DNA from: Burkholderia sp. WP9
GTDB lineage: Bacteria > Pseudomonadota > Gammaproteobacteria > Burkholderiales > Burkholderiaceae
Reading direction: 5' to 3'
Assembly: GCF_900104795.1 (NCBI RefSeq)
Contig: NZ_FNTG01000003.1
Span: forward strand, 1 to 64,000
Length of the DNA: 64,000 bases
Notes under the pieces: model-generated
What the model saw: the letters and a program-made list of their open reading frames with translations, nothing else
Told to the model about the DNA's origin: nothing
Databases searched by the model: none
Shown here: positions 9,382-16,665 of the stretch, piece by piece
Layout of the letters: the number at the start of each line of letters is the position of its first letter
Numbering within the stretch: the stretch's first letter is position 1
Made by a program: the position numbers and the translations under genes

Positions 9382-9684
9382 TTAATTTTGTTTCGAACGG
9401 GCTTCTTCGATACGTACCGTGCGCCGCTCTATCCGTACATCCGGCCGGCCAGCACGACTCCCCGGCCCCAATTCATTAACGACATAACGATCAGAAACTT
9501 TAGAAAGGCCCGGTAATAATCTGTCTGTTTCATCGGACAAATTCGTTCGCGCGATGAAAGCAATGATTTGAAAGAAATATTCGAAAACCTGTTTTGCGGC
9601 TCCTTCCAGCAGGCTGCTGAAATAGACCCCAGCGGAAGCTGCTTCACTCCGTTCTTGCGGCTCTCGCCGTAAGATTTTTCGCAT
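9382..9684 (-). CDS. Doubtful 100-residue ORF upstream of the repeat gene
   Basis: An open frame of 100 codons ends 18 bp before the giant repeat gene. Its C-terminal part (RPDVRIERRTVRIEEARSKQ) has a protein-like charge pattern. However, a sigma-28-like promoter lies inside it, and no family or Shine-Dalgarno is evident. It could equally be the untranslated leader of the repeat gene. Confidence 0.22.
   Translation of the reverse strand: MRKILRREPQERSEAASAGVYFSSLLEGAAKQVFEYFFQIIAFIARTNLSDETDRLLPGLSKVSDRYVVNELGPGSRAGRPDVRIERRTVRIEEARSKQN
9476..9502 (-). promoter_or_regulatory. Sigma-28-like promoter of the giant repeat gene
   Basis: Read on the minus strand: TAAAGTTT (9502-9495), an 11-base spacer, then GTCGTTAA (9483-9476). 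The sigma-28 (FliA) consensus is TAAAGTTT-N11-GCCGATAA, so the -35 is perfect and the -10 matches 6 of 8. It lies 112 bp before the ATG at 9364. Confidence 0.6.
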
Positions 9685-9766
9685 TGTGCAATTTCAATGC
9701 GAATTCAACGTCTTTTTTCAGTGTTTTGAGGCCAATTTGTGGCCCCCATTGCCGAGTTTTCCGCCA

Positions 9767-9963
9767 CTAGGCCATGTTCAACACGAACATCTGGTCCACC
9801 TTCTCCAACCCGCGCACCATCACCTGGCGCATGCGCCCCACCGTCTTCGCCCACCTGAAACCTTGTTCGATCAGCGTGCGCTTTTGCCGCGAAATGGCGT
9901 AACCCACGCTCAAGGCAATCGTATCGGGCACGGCCGAACGCCGCCCCGAGGTGTTTTGCGTGA
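9767..9963 (-). pseudogene. IS5-type transposase, 3' fragment
   Basis: The minus strand encodes the C terminus of an IS4/IS5-type DDE transposase (RQKRTLIEQGFRWAKTVGRMRQVMVRG, ending at a TAG at 9767). The rest of the gene is missing to the right, where another IS fragment begins. It is a dead remnant in a cluster of three. Confidence 0.65.
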
Positions 9964-10026
9964 ACCGCCTCCGATTTTTCTGGACACGAATTTGGGGTAA
10001 AACCTGTGTCTGGAAATGGTTCGAAG

Positions 10027-10427
10027 ATGCTGAACAAGTCGAAAGTCGCTGATGCTGTGCGTGGGGCGGTAGAAGGAGCGCGTAGCGCGACTGGAAGCGC
10101 CCCAGGCGCGGGCGCCGAAGTGAAACGGTGGTCCGTCAACAGGAGGAAAGAAGTCGTCCTGCGCCTGTTGCGCGGCGAGCCGGCGGTCGCCATTTCGCGC
10201 GAGGTGTCGGTGCCGATATACCGGCTCGAAGAATGGCGTGAGCGAGCCTTGGCCGGTATGGATGCCGGCCTCAAGGAGCGCTGAACGATCCGCTGGAGGC
10301 AAAGCTTGGCGAGGCCACCTGGCGCATTGGCGAGCTGGTTATGGAAGTCGAGATCCTGCGCAAGGAACGGCAGGCCCGACACTCTTTGGGCAACCGGAGG
10401 AATGGAATGAGCGCCTCCCACCCGTGA
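10027..10427 (+). pseudogene. IS3-family orfA, frameshifted
   Basis: The frame from 10027 encodes an IS3-type OrfA helix-turn-helix region (VKRWSVNRRKEVVLRLLRG, then VPIYRLEEWRERALAGMDAGLKER). It stops at 10282 through a small deletion. The next frame continues NDPLEAKLGEATWRIGELVMEVEILRKER to a stop at 10425. No orfB follows, so the element is inactive. Confidence 0.7.
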
Positions 10428-10534
10428 GCGGTAGGAGTTGAAGGCAGGAAGCTGGGCCCTCACGGGGCGACGGCATCAAAGTGCCCAAAACGGAAGATCA
10501 TAGAGATTTTCCAGAGCCAAGCCAGAGGACTCTC

Positions 10535-10943
10535 ATGAAGCTCACGCCCGTTGGGATCGGAAGAACGTCATGCAGGTGCACTACGTGGATGAAGAGACCG
10601 GGGAGGTTGTGAACAAGCCGATCAAACGTGCGCAGTTCCTCGAGTATTTCGCGAACCGCGCGCCGTGCCTGATCGGGATGGAGGCTTGCGGCGGTGCGCA
10701 TCACTGGGCACGGCAACTCACGAAGATGGGGCATCAGGTGAAGCTGATGCCGGCGGAGTTCGTGAAAATGTTCAACATTCGCAATAAGAGCGATGCGGCG
10801 GACGCCCGGCGATCTGGCTAGCAGTGCAGCAATCGAGCAAGCCGGTCGCGGTAAAGACAGAGATGCAGCAAGCGATGCTGGCGCTACACCGGACGCGCGA
10901 ACAACCCGCGCCCCAGCATCAACCCGGAAGTCGATGCCTGTAA
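10535..10943 (+). pseudogene. IS110-family transposase, N-terminal fragment
   Basis: Starts MKLTPVGI and, after a short deletion near 10558, continues GKNV-QVHYVDEETGEVVNKPIKRA, MEACGGAHHWARQL and NIRNKSDAADAR, the DEDD-type N-terminal region of IS110/IS1111 transposases. A one-base deletion near 10810 shifts the frame. The +1 frame carries on (VQQSSKPVAVKTEMQQAMLAL) to about 10943, where similarity ends. No C-terminal domain remains. Confidence 0.72.
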
Positions 10944-11020
10944 ACAGGGATTTGTCTGTTTGCGCAGATTTCTCAGGCCGGCGGGAATCACAAACTCCTT
11001 ATTTCCGCCAACCTGGACCA

Positions 11021-11320
11021 TCAGTATCTGGCGACGCGGTGATACTCGCGAGTGGCTGCGGCGCAGTTCATCGCTTTGAAGTGTCCGCCCTCTAATTCAG
11101 ACTTGCCCCTGGTCGCAAGCGCAAGCACCGCTTCGTCGATTTTCTGAACGCGACGCACGAGCTTTAGGGTCTCGTCATCGACGTCGCCTGTGAGCGACAT
11201 TAGCAACGGCGAGCGCCGCTCGCTCAGCCGGGCGGCCTCAGGCCAGTCTGCCTGTTGGGCCGCATGTTCGATCGCCTGGGATAAGGCAAGAAGACTTTCG
11301 GCCAGTTCGCGCGATGTCAT
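11021..11320 (-). CDS. fliT: FliT-like flagellar chaperone
   Basis: A 99-residue, mostly helical protein (MTSRELAESLLALSQAIEHAAQQADW, a second helix with ARLSERRSPLLMSL, and a third around VRRVQKIDEAVLALA). FliT is the export chaperone of the filament cap FliD and in enterics also binds FlhD/FlhC. Length and the LxxRxxLL region fit the family. It lies 18 bp downstream of fliD on the same strand, the usual fliC-fliD-fliT order. The last residues (about 80-99) look atypical and may be altered by the IS debris just downstream. Confidence 0.75.
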   Translation of the reverse strand: MTSRELAESLLALSQAIEHAAQQADWPEAARLSERRSPLLMSLTGDVDDETLKLVRRVQKIDEAVLALATRGKSELEGGHFKAMNCAAATREYHRVARY

Positions 11321-11338
11321 GTCGTATAACCCTTACGC

Positions 11339-13168
11339 TCAGTTCTTACCGTTGGCCAGTGCACCCGCGCTGTTCGTGCCGCCGAACAGCTGCGTCAGGT
11401 ACTGCGAGTTATTGTTCATCGTCGCCATCAACGTGTTGAGCGCCGTGAACTGCGCCTGATACTGGCTCGTCAGCTGAGCGGTGTAGGCCGTGAGAGTGGT
11501 TTGCTGCGAGGCGATGCTCGTGAGGTCGGCGTTGATGGTAGTCGTTTCGGTATCCATGATACCGCCAGTCCGCGTGAGGTTCGTGATGCTATTGTTCAAC
11601 TGGGCGGCAATACCGTTCGTCGAGTTGAACAGCGAGGCAACGGTCGCCGGCGAGCTTGTCAGCGCAGTGTTGAGCGCGTTGCTGTCTGTGGCCATCGAGC
11701 CATCTGCATTTAACGTGATGCCGATCGAGGCGAGCGTGAGCGACCTATTGCCGCTCTTGACGCCGCCACTCACGATGCTAGCAAGCGAGTTCTGGATCGT
11801 GTTGGCCATCGAGTCGCCCAGCAGCGGGCCGGCCTGCGACCCTTGCGCCTGCGTGCCGTCGAACGACGTGAGCGCGCCCATCGTCGTGACCAGCGTGTTG
11901 TACAGGCTGACGAAGTTGGTGATCGCCGTTGCCTCGGAGGTCGTGTCGGACGCAATGGTCAGCGTCTGTGCGTTGCCCGTCGTGACACCCGATGACGATG
12001 TGGTGCCGAGCGCGGCGGCGGTCAGGTTCAGCGTGACGCCTGCGATTGCTGTCGTCGACGTGTTGGCGGAACTGCTGACCGGCGTACCGTCTACGGTGAA
12101 GAGCGCATCTTGCGCCGCCTGCGTCTGGTTCCACGCGACGCCACCCGACGAAGTGACTGGCGAGGCCGTCATGCTCCCAAGACTCGACAGCCCGTCCCCT
12201 GCCTGCGCGCCACTCACGGACACGCTAACGGCGTTCGAACCGCCGTTGGACGAACTCAGCACAAGCTCCTGTGAACCGTTCGCCGTGGTGACAATATTCG
12301 CGGTCACGCCTGGATTATCGCTCGCCTTGTTGATCGCCGATGCGATGTCGCTTAGCTTGTCATTCGGTGAGCTGATGGCGACGCTCATCGGCTTGCCGCC
12401 GATCGACACAGTTATCGTACCGGCACCTAGCTCCTGGCTCGCGCTGAACGTGCCTGACGTGAGCGACGGCGACGACTTGACACCGAGACTCGACAGCCCG
12501 GCATCGCTTTGCACGTTGCTGGTGGACACGCTGATGGTGTTCGATGCACCCGTGGATGTCGAGCGCATCACGAGGTGCGCGCCGTCCGTGCCGGTGACGA
12601 TGGTGGCCGAAACACCCGGATTATTGGTCGCGGAGTTGATCGCCGCGGCAATGCCACTCAACGTATTGTTCGTCGAGTCGATGTTGACGCTCATCGACTG
12701 GCTGCCGAGCGAGACGCTCAGTGTCCCGGTGCCGAGCACGGTGGTCGCGTTGAAGGCGCCCGAGGAAATTGTTTGTGCCTGCGCGATCTGCTGGACCGAG
12801 ATGGCATAGCTGCCCGCGACAGCGCCCACGCCGGCGGTCGCGCTCAGGCCCGAGCCGCTTGTCGTCGCCGTGTACGACGCCAGCGTGGTGCCGTTCGCGA
12901 GGTTGGTCAAGCTGGCCTGCAATGCCGACATGGCCGCCTTGAGCGTACCGATCGCGGAGATCTTGGTGTTGTCCGCGGTTGTCTGCGCAGTCAATGCCGA
13001 CAGCTGGCCGGCCGTCTTCGAGTTGACCAGCGCGGTGACCAACGAAGAGACATCGAGTGACGAATTGCCGGTGGAACCGCTGATGACCGACTGTGCGGCT
13101 TGCTGAAGCGCGGCATTGTTGCTCGCGGTTGCGGCGGCAGCAGCTGATGCTGTCGAGACGGTTGACAT
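11339..13168 (-). CDS. fliD: Flagellar filament capping protein FliD
   Basis: FliD (HAP2) caps the growing filament and folds incoming flagellin. The N-terminal helical region (residues 35-100; LDVSSLVTALVNSKTAGQLSAL) and the C-terminal coiled region (AQLTSQYQAQFTALNTLMATM, then LTQLFGG) are typical. At 609 residues it is longer than the usual 450-500. The extra length comes from a duplicated segment of about 90 residues: two copies of the pattern GAGT(L/I)(S/T)VS(L/I)G...AIN.A..NPGV.A.IV..., each ending GLSSLG, at about residues 140-230 and 240-330. The start follows GAGGGAG. It is preceded by fliC and probably co-transcribed or driven by a promoter in the 147-bp gap; I see no clear sigma-28 box there. 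Confidence 0.92.
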   Translation of the reverse strand: MSTVSTASAAAAATASNNAALQQAAQSVISGSTGNSSLDVSSLVTALVNSKTAGQLSALTAQTTADNTKISAIGTLKAAMSALQASLTNLANGTTLASYTATTSGSGLSATAGVGAVAGSYAISVQQIAQAQTISSGAFNATTVLGTGTLSVSLGSQSMSVNIDSTNNTLSGIAAAINSATNNPGVSATIVTGTDGAHLVMRSTSTGASNTISVSTSNVQSDAGLSSLGVKSSPSLTSGTFSASQELGAGTITVSIGGKPMSVAISSPNDKLSDIASAINKASDNPGVTANIVTTANGSQELVLSSSNGGSNAVSVSVSGAQAGDGLSSLGSMTASPVTSSGGVAWNQTQAAQDALFTVDGTPVSSSANTSTTAIAGVTLNLTAAALGTTSSSGVTTGNAQTLTIASDTTSEATAITNFVSLYNTLVTTMGALTSFDGTQAQGSQAGPLLGDSMANTIQNSLASIVSGGVKSGNRSLTLASIGITLNADGSMATDSNALNTALTSSPATVASLFNSTNGIAAQLNNSITNLTRTGGIMDTETTTINADLTSIASQQTTLTAYTAQLTSQYQAQFTALNTLMATMNNNSQYLTQLFGGTNSAGALANGKN

Positions 13169-13262
13169 GGAACGGCTCCCTCGCGTAGATGACTCAGATA
13201 CGTTGTTGTTTATTCAGAATGCAGGGCAGGAGGCCGTGCCTCCCGTGAACCTTGAACATATC

Positions 13263-13297
13263 GCCTACGCACCGCATGATGCGCGCGACGCGTAGGC
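13263..13297. terminator. Hairpin between fliC and fliD
   Basis: GCCTACGC (13263-13270) pairs with GCGTAGGC (13290-13297) across a 19-base loop, 19 bp after the fliC stop. A T-run follows only on the plus-strand side, so for leftward fliC transcription it is more likely an RNA-stabilising or attenuating hairpin than a full terminator. Confidence 0.45.
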
Positions 13298-13315
13298 TTT
13301 TTACTGCAAGAAGCC

Positions 13316-14725
13316 TTATTGTAGGAGCTTCAGAACCTGCTGCGGCAGCGAGTTAGCTTGTGCCAGCACCGAGATGCCAGCCTGTTGCAACACTTGCGCC
13401 TTGCTCAGATTCGCCGTTTCCTGCGCGAAGTTGGCGTCCGTGATGTTCGATTGTGCTTGCGACAGGTCGGTCGACTGGGCCTGCTGGGTCGTGGCGATCG
13501 CCGTGAATCGGTTTTGTGCTGCACCCAGACTTGCCTGGATGTTGTTCATGGTCGTCAGCGCGTTGTCGATCGACTCCATCGCCTGGGTCGCGCCGTTCGT
13601 CGTGCTGACGTCGATGCTTGAGACGGCTTGCGTGTTGCCAGTGAAATTGGCGTTCAGGACCGTACCCGGCGTGGCGACAAAAGCCAGCGTCGATGGACTA
13701 CCGGCAGCAGCGGGCGCGGTGACTTTGAAGACAGCGTTAGCGACAGTGCTGGAAAGCGCAGTGCCGTTCTGATCAGAGAACTGGAAGCCACCGTTGCCAT
13801 CCGACTTCACCGTGATCGCGGTGATCGCGCTCGACGGCAGCGGGATCGTCGCAGTACCGGAGTTGTCGGTACCGGTAGAGTCAATGTCGAGACCACCGAT
13901 AGTGCCAAGGGTCGTGCCGGCGGCCAACGTCGTGTTGTTGTTGGTGCCGATCGAGGCCATGACCTTGGCCGGATCAAGGGTGCCGCCAGCCAGGGTCGAG
14001 GGAGGCGTAGTGGTGAGGTCGAACATGGCGGTGACGGCCGGAGCACCGACCGACTGATTGTTCTGGTCGGTGAACGTGTAGCCGCCTTTGCCGTCTGCCT
14101 GGATATTGACCTGCGTGATTTCATTGCCGGTGCTGGCGGCCGTCCATTGCGCGCCGTTGGAATCGACGGACACCGATAGCGTGCCGAGCGTTGCGCCGGC
14201 CTGTACCGCGCCGTTGCCGATCGAAGCCGCCGAAAGATTTTGTCCCAGATTCAGGCCGACCGTCTGGCCAACATTCGCACCGACCTGGAACGACACGCTG
14301 CCTGCCGAACCGTCCAGAATGTTCTTGCCGTTGTACTGCGTTTGCGATGCGATCCGGTTCACTTCGGCAATCTGCTGTGACACTTCCTGTTGCAGCGCTG
14401 CCCGGTTGTCATTCGTCAGACCGCCGCTCGACGCCTGCACTGCCAGCGTACGGATACGCTGCAGGCTCGATGTGATCTGTGCGAGGCCACTGTTGGCCGT
14501 CTGGATCATCGAGACGCCGTCGTTCGCGTTCGACACGCCCTGGTTCAGACCGTTGATCTGCGTTTGCATGCCGGTCGAGATGGCCAGGCCTGCTGCATCG
14601 TCCGCCGCGCTGTTGATGCGCTTGCCCGACGACAGGCGGGTGATGGCTTGCGAGAGGGCGCTTTGCGAGCCACTGAGGTTCTGCTGGGCAACCAGCGAGT
14701 TGATATTGCTATTGATTCCGAGCAT
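13316..14725 (-). CDS. fliC: Flagellin FliC
   Basis: Flagellin of 469 residues. The conserved D0/D1 N terminus (MLGINSNINSLVAQQNLS, LSSGKRINSAADDAAGLAI) and C terminus (ETANLSKAQVLQQAGISVLAQAN, ending LKLLQ) are complete. The middle is Ser/Thr/Gly-rich and holds two related modules (ITQVNIQADGKGGYTFTDQN and ITAITVKSDGNGGFQFSDQN), a duplicated D2-like unit. The start is ATG 14725, where family members begin, behind AGGAG; an upstream in-frame Met was rejected. It has a canonical sigma-28 promoter at 14811-14837. The leader resembles the 5' end of the neighbouring omega-RNA, which makes this gene, or a close paralogue elsewhere, the likely target of the adjacent IscB-derived protein. Confidence 0.96.
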   Translation of the reverse strand: MLGINSNINSLVAQQNLSGSQSALSQAITRLSSGKRINSAADDAAGLAISTGMQTQINGLNQGVSNANDGVSMIQTANSGLAQITSSLQRIRTLAVQASSGGLTNDNRAALQQEVSQQIAEVNRIASQTQYNGKNILDGSAGSVSFQVGANVGQTVGLNLGQNLSAASIGNGAVQAGATLGTLSVSVDSNGAQWTAASTGNEITQVNIQADGKGGYTFTDQNNQSVGAPAVTAMFDLTTTPPSTLAGGTLDPAKVMASIGTNNNTTLAAGTTLGTIGGLDIDSTGTDNSGTATIPLPSSAITAITVKSDGNGGFQFSDQNGTALSSTVANAVFKVTAPAAAGSPSTLAFVATPGTVLNANFTGNTQAVSSIDVSTTNGATQAMESIDNALTTMNNIQASLGAAQNRFTAIATTQQAQSTDLSQAQSNITDANFAQETANLSKAQVLQQAGISVLAQANSLPQQVLKLLQ

Positions 14726-14787
14726 GGAAAATCTCCTGTATAGGCGTTGAGCCTTACATGCCACATTGGCATCGGCGGAAGCATTTC

Positions 14788-14803
14788 ACTGCTAGCCACC
14801 TCA
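14788..14803 (-). promoter_or_regulatory. fliC leader segment matching the omega-RNA guide
   Basis: On the minus strand this reads TGAGGTGGCTAGCAGT, beginning about where a sigma-28 transcript would start. The putative omega-RNA guide at 16509-16524 reads TGAGGCGGCCAGCAGT: 14 of 16 identical, both differences T to C. The next bases here are GAAATG. An RNA-protein complex bound here would sit at +1 to +16 and block fliC transcription (inference). Confidence 0.6.
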
Positions 14804-14810
14804 CTAGGAG

Positions 14811-14837
14811 ATGTCGGCCTCAGATCACGAAACTTTA
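14811..14837 (-). promoter_or_regulatory. Sigma-28 (FliA) promoter of fliC
   Basis: Minus strand: TAAAGTTT (14837-14830), an 11-base spacer, GCCGACAT (14818-14811). The consensus is TAAAGTTT-N11-GCCGATAA; 8/8 and 6/8 positions match. The leader to the ATG is about 80 bases. Confidence 0.88.
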
Positions 14838-14960
14838 GATTTCATCGGGTAAATTAAAATCAAAAACCGGAAACAGACCGGTATTCGGTTCATCACGCCA
14901 CCTGTCAAGGTAGCTTGCCAAGGTTAACGGTAGGCCGACACCGCCGTCAGCAATAACCCG

Positions 14961-16247
14961 TCACATCGAATAACTGTATCCATCAGCCCGCTGCAGAACG
15001 ACGCAGTATCGATGGTGGATCCCAGTAACCGGTCCGTCTGGCTTGTGCACGTCAAAATAGCCACGCGAGCGGACCGCCACTCGCCCCGTATGGATGCCGG
15101 CTTTCTTGCCGGTCGGGACAGTTGCACGAACGCGATCACCGGTCTGAACGTTATGGATGCGCTTGTTGCGCATCAGATAGGCACGGGGGAAGCCATATGC
15201 ATTCACAAGTGTTCGCTGGTATCGGCCTCGGCCCGTACACTTTATCTTGATGACGGGAATGCGCCAGCCGACGACAGCCGTGACTGCGCCCACACATACC
15301 GCATCCAGAGCCGGCGACTTGGGAAGAGCAAGGCGTGTACGGTTCCATTTCGTGCGTCCGCCGCTGGACAGATCGACAGGGAGCCCAGTCGTTGCGAGGA
15401 ACTGTGCGATGGCCGAACGCGTGCCGTCGACCGCCGCGCGATCTCTCTGTGGCGCGTTTGTCCAGTTTCGCAGCCGCACGAGCCGCGCCCGATCGGTGAC
15501 GAACTCGCCAATGTCACGCCCAGCTCGCCGCGCGATGCAGGAAGTACAGGCCAGGATCAAACCGGATATGTGCCTCGCCGGCTCGCCTGCCGTACGAAGA
15601 TCGATCGGGTCAATCTGCAGATGCTGGCGGTCGGAATCGCAATAGACGCATTGACGTCCCCACTTATCCAGGAGATACGCGCGAATCTCGTGGGCCGCGA
15701 TTTCAGCATGCTCCTCATTGTCGGGGGCGCTTTCGTCACTTTCTGCCGCCGCGAGGTCGTAACGCACCAGTTCGTTAGCAAGTCCGCTTACTGGTGCCCA
15801 ACGGATAAAACGCGTCACCCAGGATTTTGTCGTGTCGACCCGATGTCTCAGGCTGGGAGGGAGCCAGCCACTGGTTCGTGCGGGATTGGCATAGTGCGGA
15901 GCCCGGTACCGCAGGTTAGCGCTGCGCCTGCGTCGGCGGAAGTTGCTGCGGGCAGACAGGCCCTCGCTGATCTGACGCCCCCGATGTATCAGTTCAAACA
16001 GGTTAAGAACGGCGGTCGACTCGCCATCCTCGCGCACCAGTGCGAGTCCGGTTATCTTGCTCCCCGGTTCAATTTTAATGCGCACCGGCTGCAACCTACT
16101 TTCCTCGAGGAGTCGGTCTGTAAGGCGAATGACAAACGGCATCACGCGATGAACGCGTGCGCGCCGACGCTCGAGCATCAGCCGAGCCCGTTTCTCCGAA
16201 CACGGCATTAATGGTCTACCGCGTCGATCCAGTACGAATACTGCCAT
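14961..16247 (-). CDS. iscB: IscB homologue with degenerate RuvC and HNH sites
   Basis: A 428-residue IscB-type protein. It has the PLMP domain (FVLDRRGRPLMPC), RuvC-I (residues 57-71), Arg-rich bridge helix (about 101-117), RuvC-II (NELVRYD, E159), an HNH domain with two CxxC knuckles (C200/C203, C234/C237), RuvC-III (LDAVCVG, D315), and the C-terminal omega-RNA/TAM-binding part. Active IscBs are RNA-guided DNA nucleases. Here RuvC-I reads IEPGSK rather than IDPGSK (D to E at 60). The HNH reads IDPIDL where the family has a DHI/EHI-V-P motif (catalytic His to Pro at 214), its last Asn/His is Ile238, and the RuvC-III His is Pro312. The fold looks kept and catalysis lost. No Y1 TnpA is nearby, so it appears domesticated. 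It lies between fliC and its own omega-RNA. RNA-guided repression of flagellin is the best hypothesis. Confidence 0.9.
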   Translation of the reverse strand: MAVFVLDRRGRPLMPCSEKRARLMLERRRARVHRVMPFVIRLTDRLLEESRLQPVRIKIEPGSKITGLALVREDGESTAVLNLFELIHRGRQISEGLSARSNFRRRRRSANLRYRAPHYANPARTSGWLPPSLRHRVDTTKSWVTRFIRWAPVSGLANELVRYDLAAAESDESAPDNEEHAEIAAHEIRAYLLDKWGRQCVYCDSDRQHLQIDPIDLRTAGEPARHISGLILACTSCIARRAGRDIGEFVTDRARLVRLRNWTNAPQRDRAAVDGTRSAIAQFLATTGLPVDLSSGGRTKWNRTRLALPKSPALDAVCVGAVTAVVGWRIPVIKIKCTGRGRYQRTLVNAYGFPRAYLMRNKRIHNVQTGDRVRATVPTGKKAGIHTGRVAVRSRGYFDVHKPDGPVTGIHHRYCVVLQRADGYSYSM

Positions 16248-16250
16248 GTG

Positions 16251-16525
16251 TTCTCAATTGTCCCTTACGGAACCTTGTTACGGGAGCCACCTGGGCTCCG
16301 CTCCCCTCGCCAAAGTTGTACAGCAGCGTTACCCTGCGACCCGTTTCGTGCTTGCTCGAAGCGTGTCTACTGCCGCAGGTTCCAGGGTCCGCAACTGAGG
16401 AAGCATCGCGGAGTGGGTCTTGAACTTCTGCACAACGTAGCCCCTTGCGGGGCTCTGGCTGGTCAACCTCGGGCTTTTGCAAGCCTCGGCCTTAGGCCGG
16501 AGCGATTGACTGCTGGCCGCCTCAT
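16251..16525 (-). ncRNA. Putative omega-RNA (HEARO-type) of the IscB homologue
   Basis: IscB omega-RNAs lie directly upstream of iscB with the guide at the RNA 5' end. This 275-base non-coding stretch runs from a sigma-28-like promoter to the iscB ATG and is rich in hairpins: CCGGCC-TAA-GGCCG (16500-16487), AGCCCC-GCAA-GGGGCT (16454-16439), and a CCGTAAC/GTTCCG stem just before the ATG. The guide should be the 5' part; TGAGGCGGCCAGCAGT at 16524-16509 matches the fliC leader 14/16. The exact ends are estimates. Confidence 0.72.
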
Positions 16526-16531
16526 TCTAGG

Positions 16532-16558
16532 ATTTCGGCAAAAACAGAGCGAACTTGA
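16532..16558 (-). promoter_or_regulatory. Sigma-28-like promoter of the omega-RNA/iscB unit
   Basis: Minus strand: TCAAGTTC (16558-16551), 11-base spacer, GCCGAAAT (16539-16532). It matches the sigma-28 consensus in spacing, 6/8 in the -35 and 6/8 in the -10. It aligns without gaps to the fliC promoter at a constant offset of 1721 bp, suggesting a captured fliC promoter copy. Confidence 0.68.
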
Positions 16559-16665
16559 GGGTCGTGTCCAAGATAATATTCTCAGCGGGTCGTCTCTGCT
16601 GTTTGCACCAGATTTGACAAAATACCTGATCCCGCTCGACGGGCTCGTGCGACCTGATCCAGACG

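Noticed and set aside
6443..9385. A 980-codon open frame on the plus strand opposite the octapeptide gene
   Set aside because: Its product is an Arg-rich mirror of the repeat, without a Shine-Dalgarno. Long antisense frames arise when a repeated GC-rich codon pattern avoids stops on both strands.
15012..16211. A 399-codon plus-strand frame opposite iscB
   Set aside because: No domain, low-complexity mixture; shadow of the IscB reading frame.
14961..16247. A Cas9 or ordinary HNH homing endonuclease
   Set aside because: PLMP domain, short split RuvC with bridge helix, and upstream non-coding RNA are IscB features; it lacks the Cas9 REC lobe and no CRISPR array is present.
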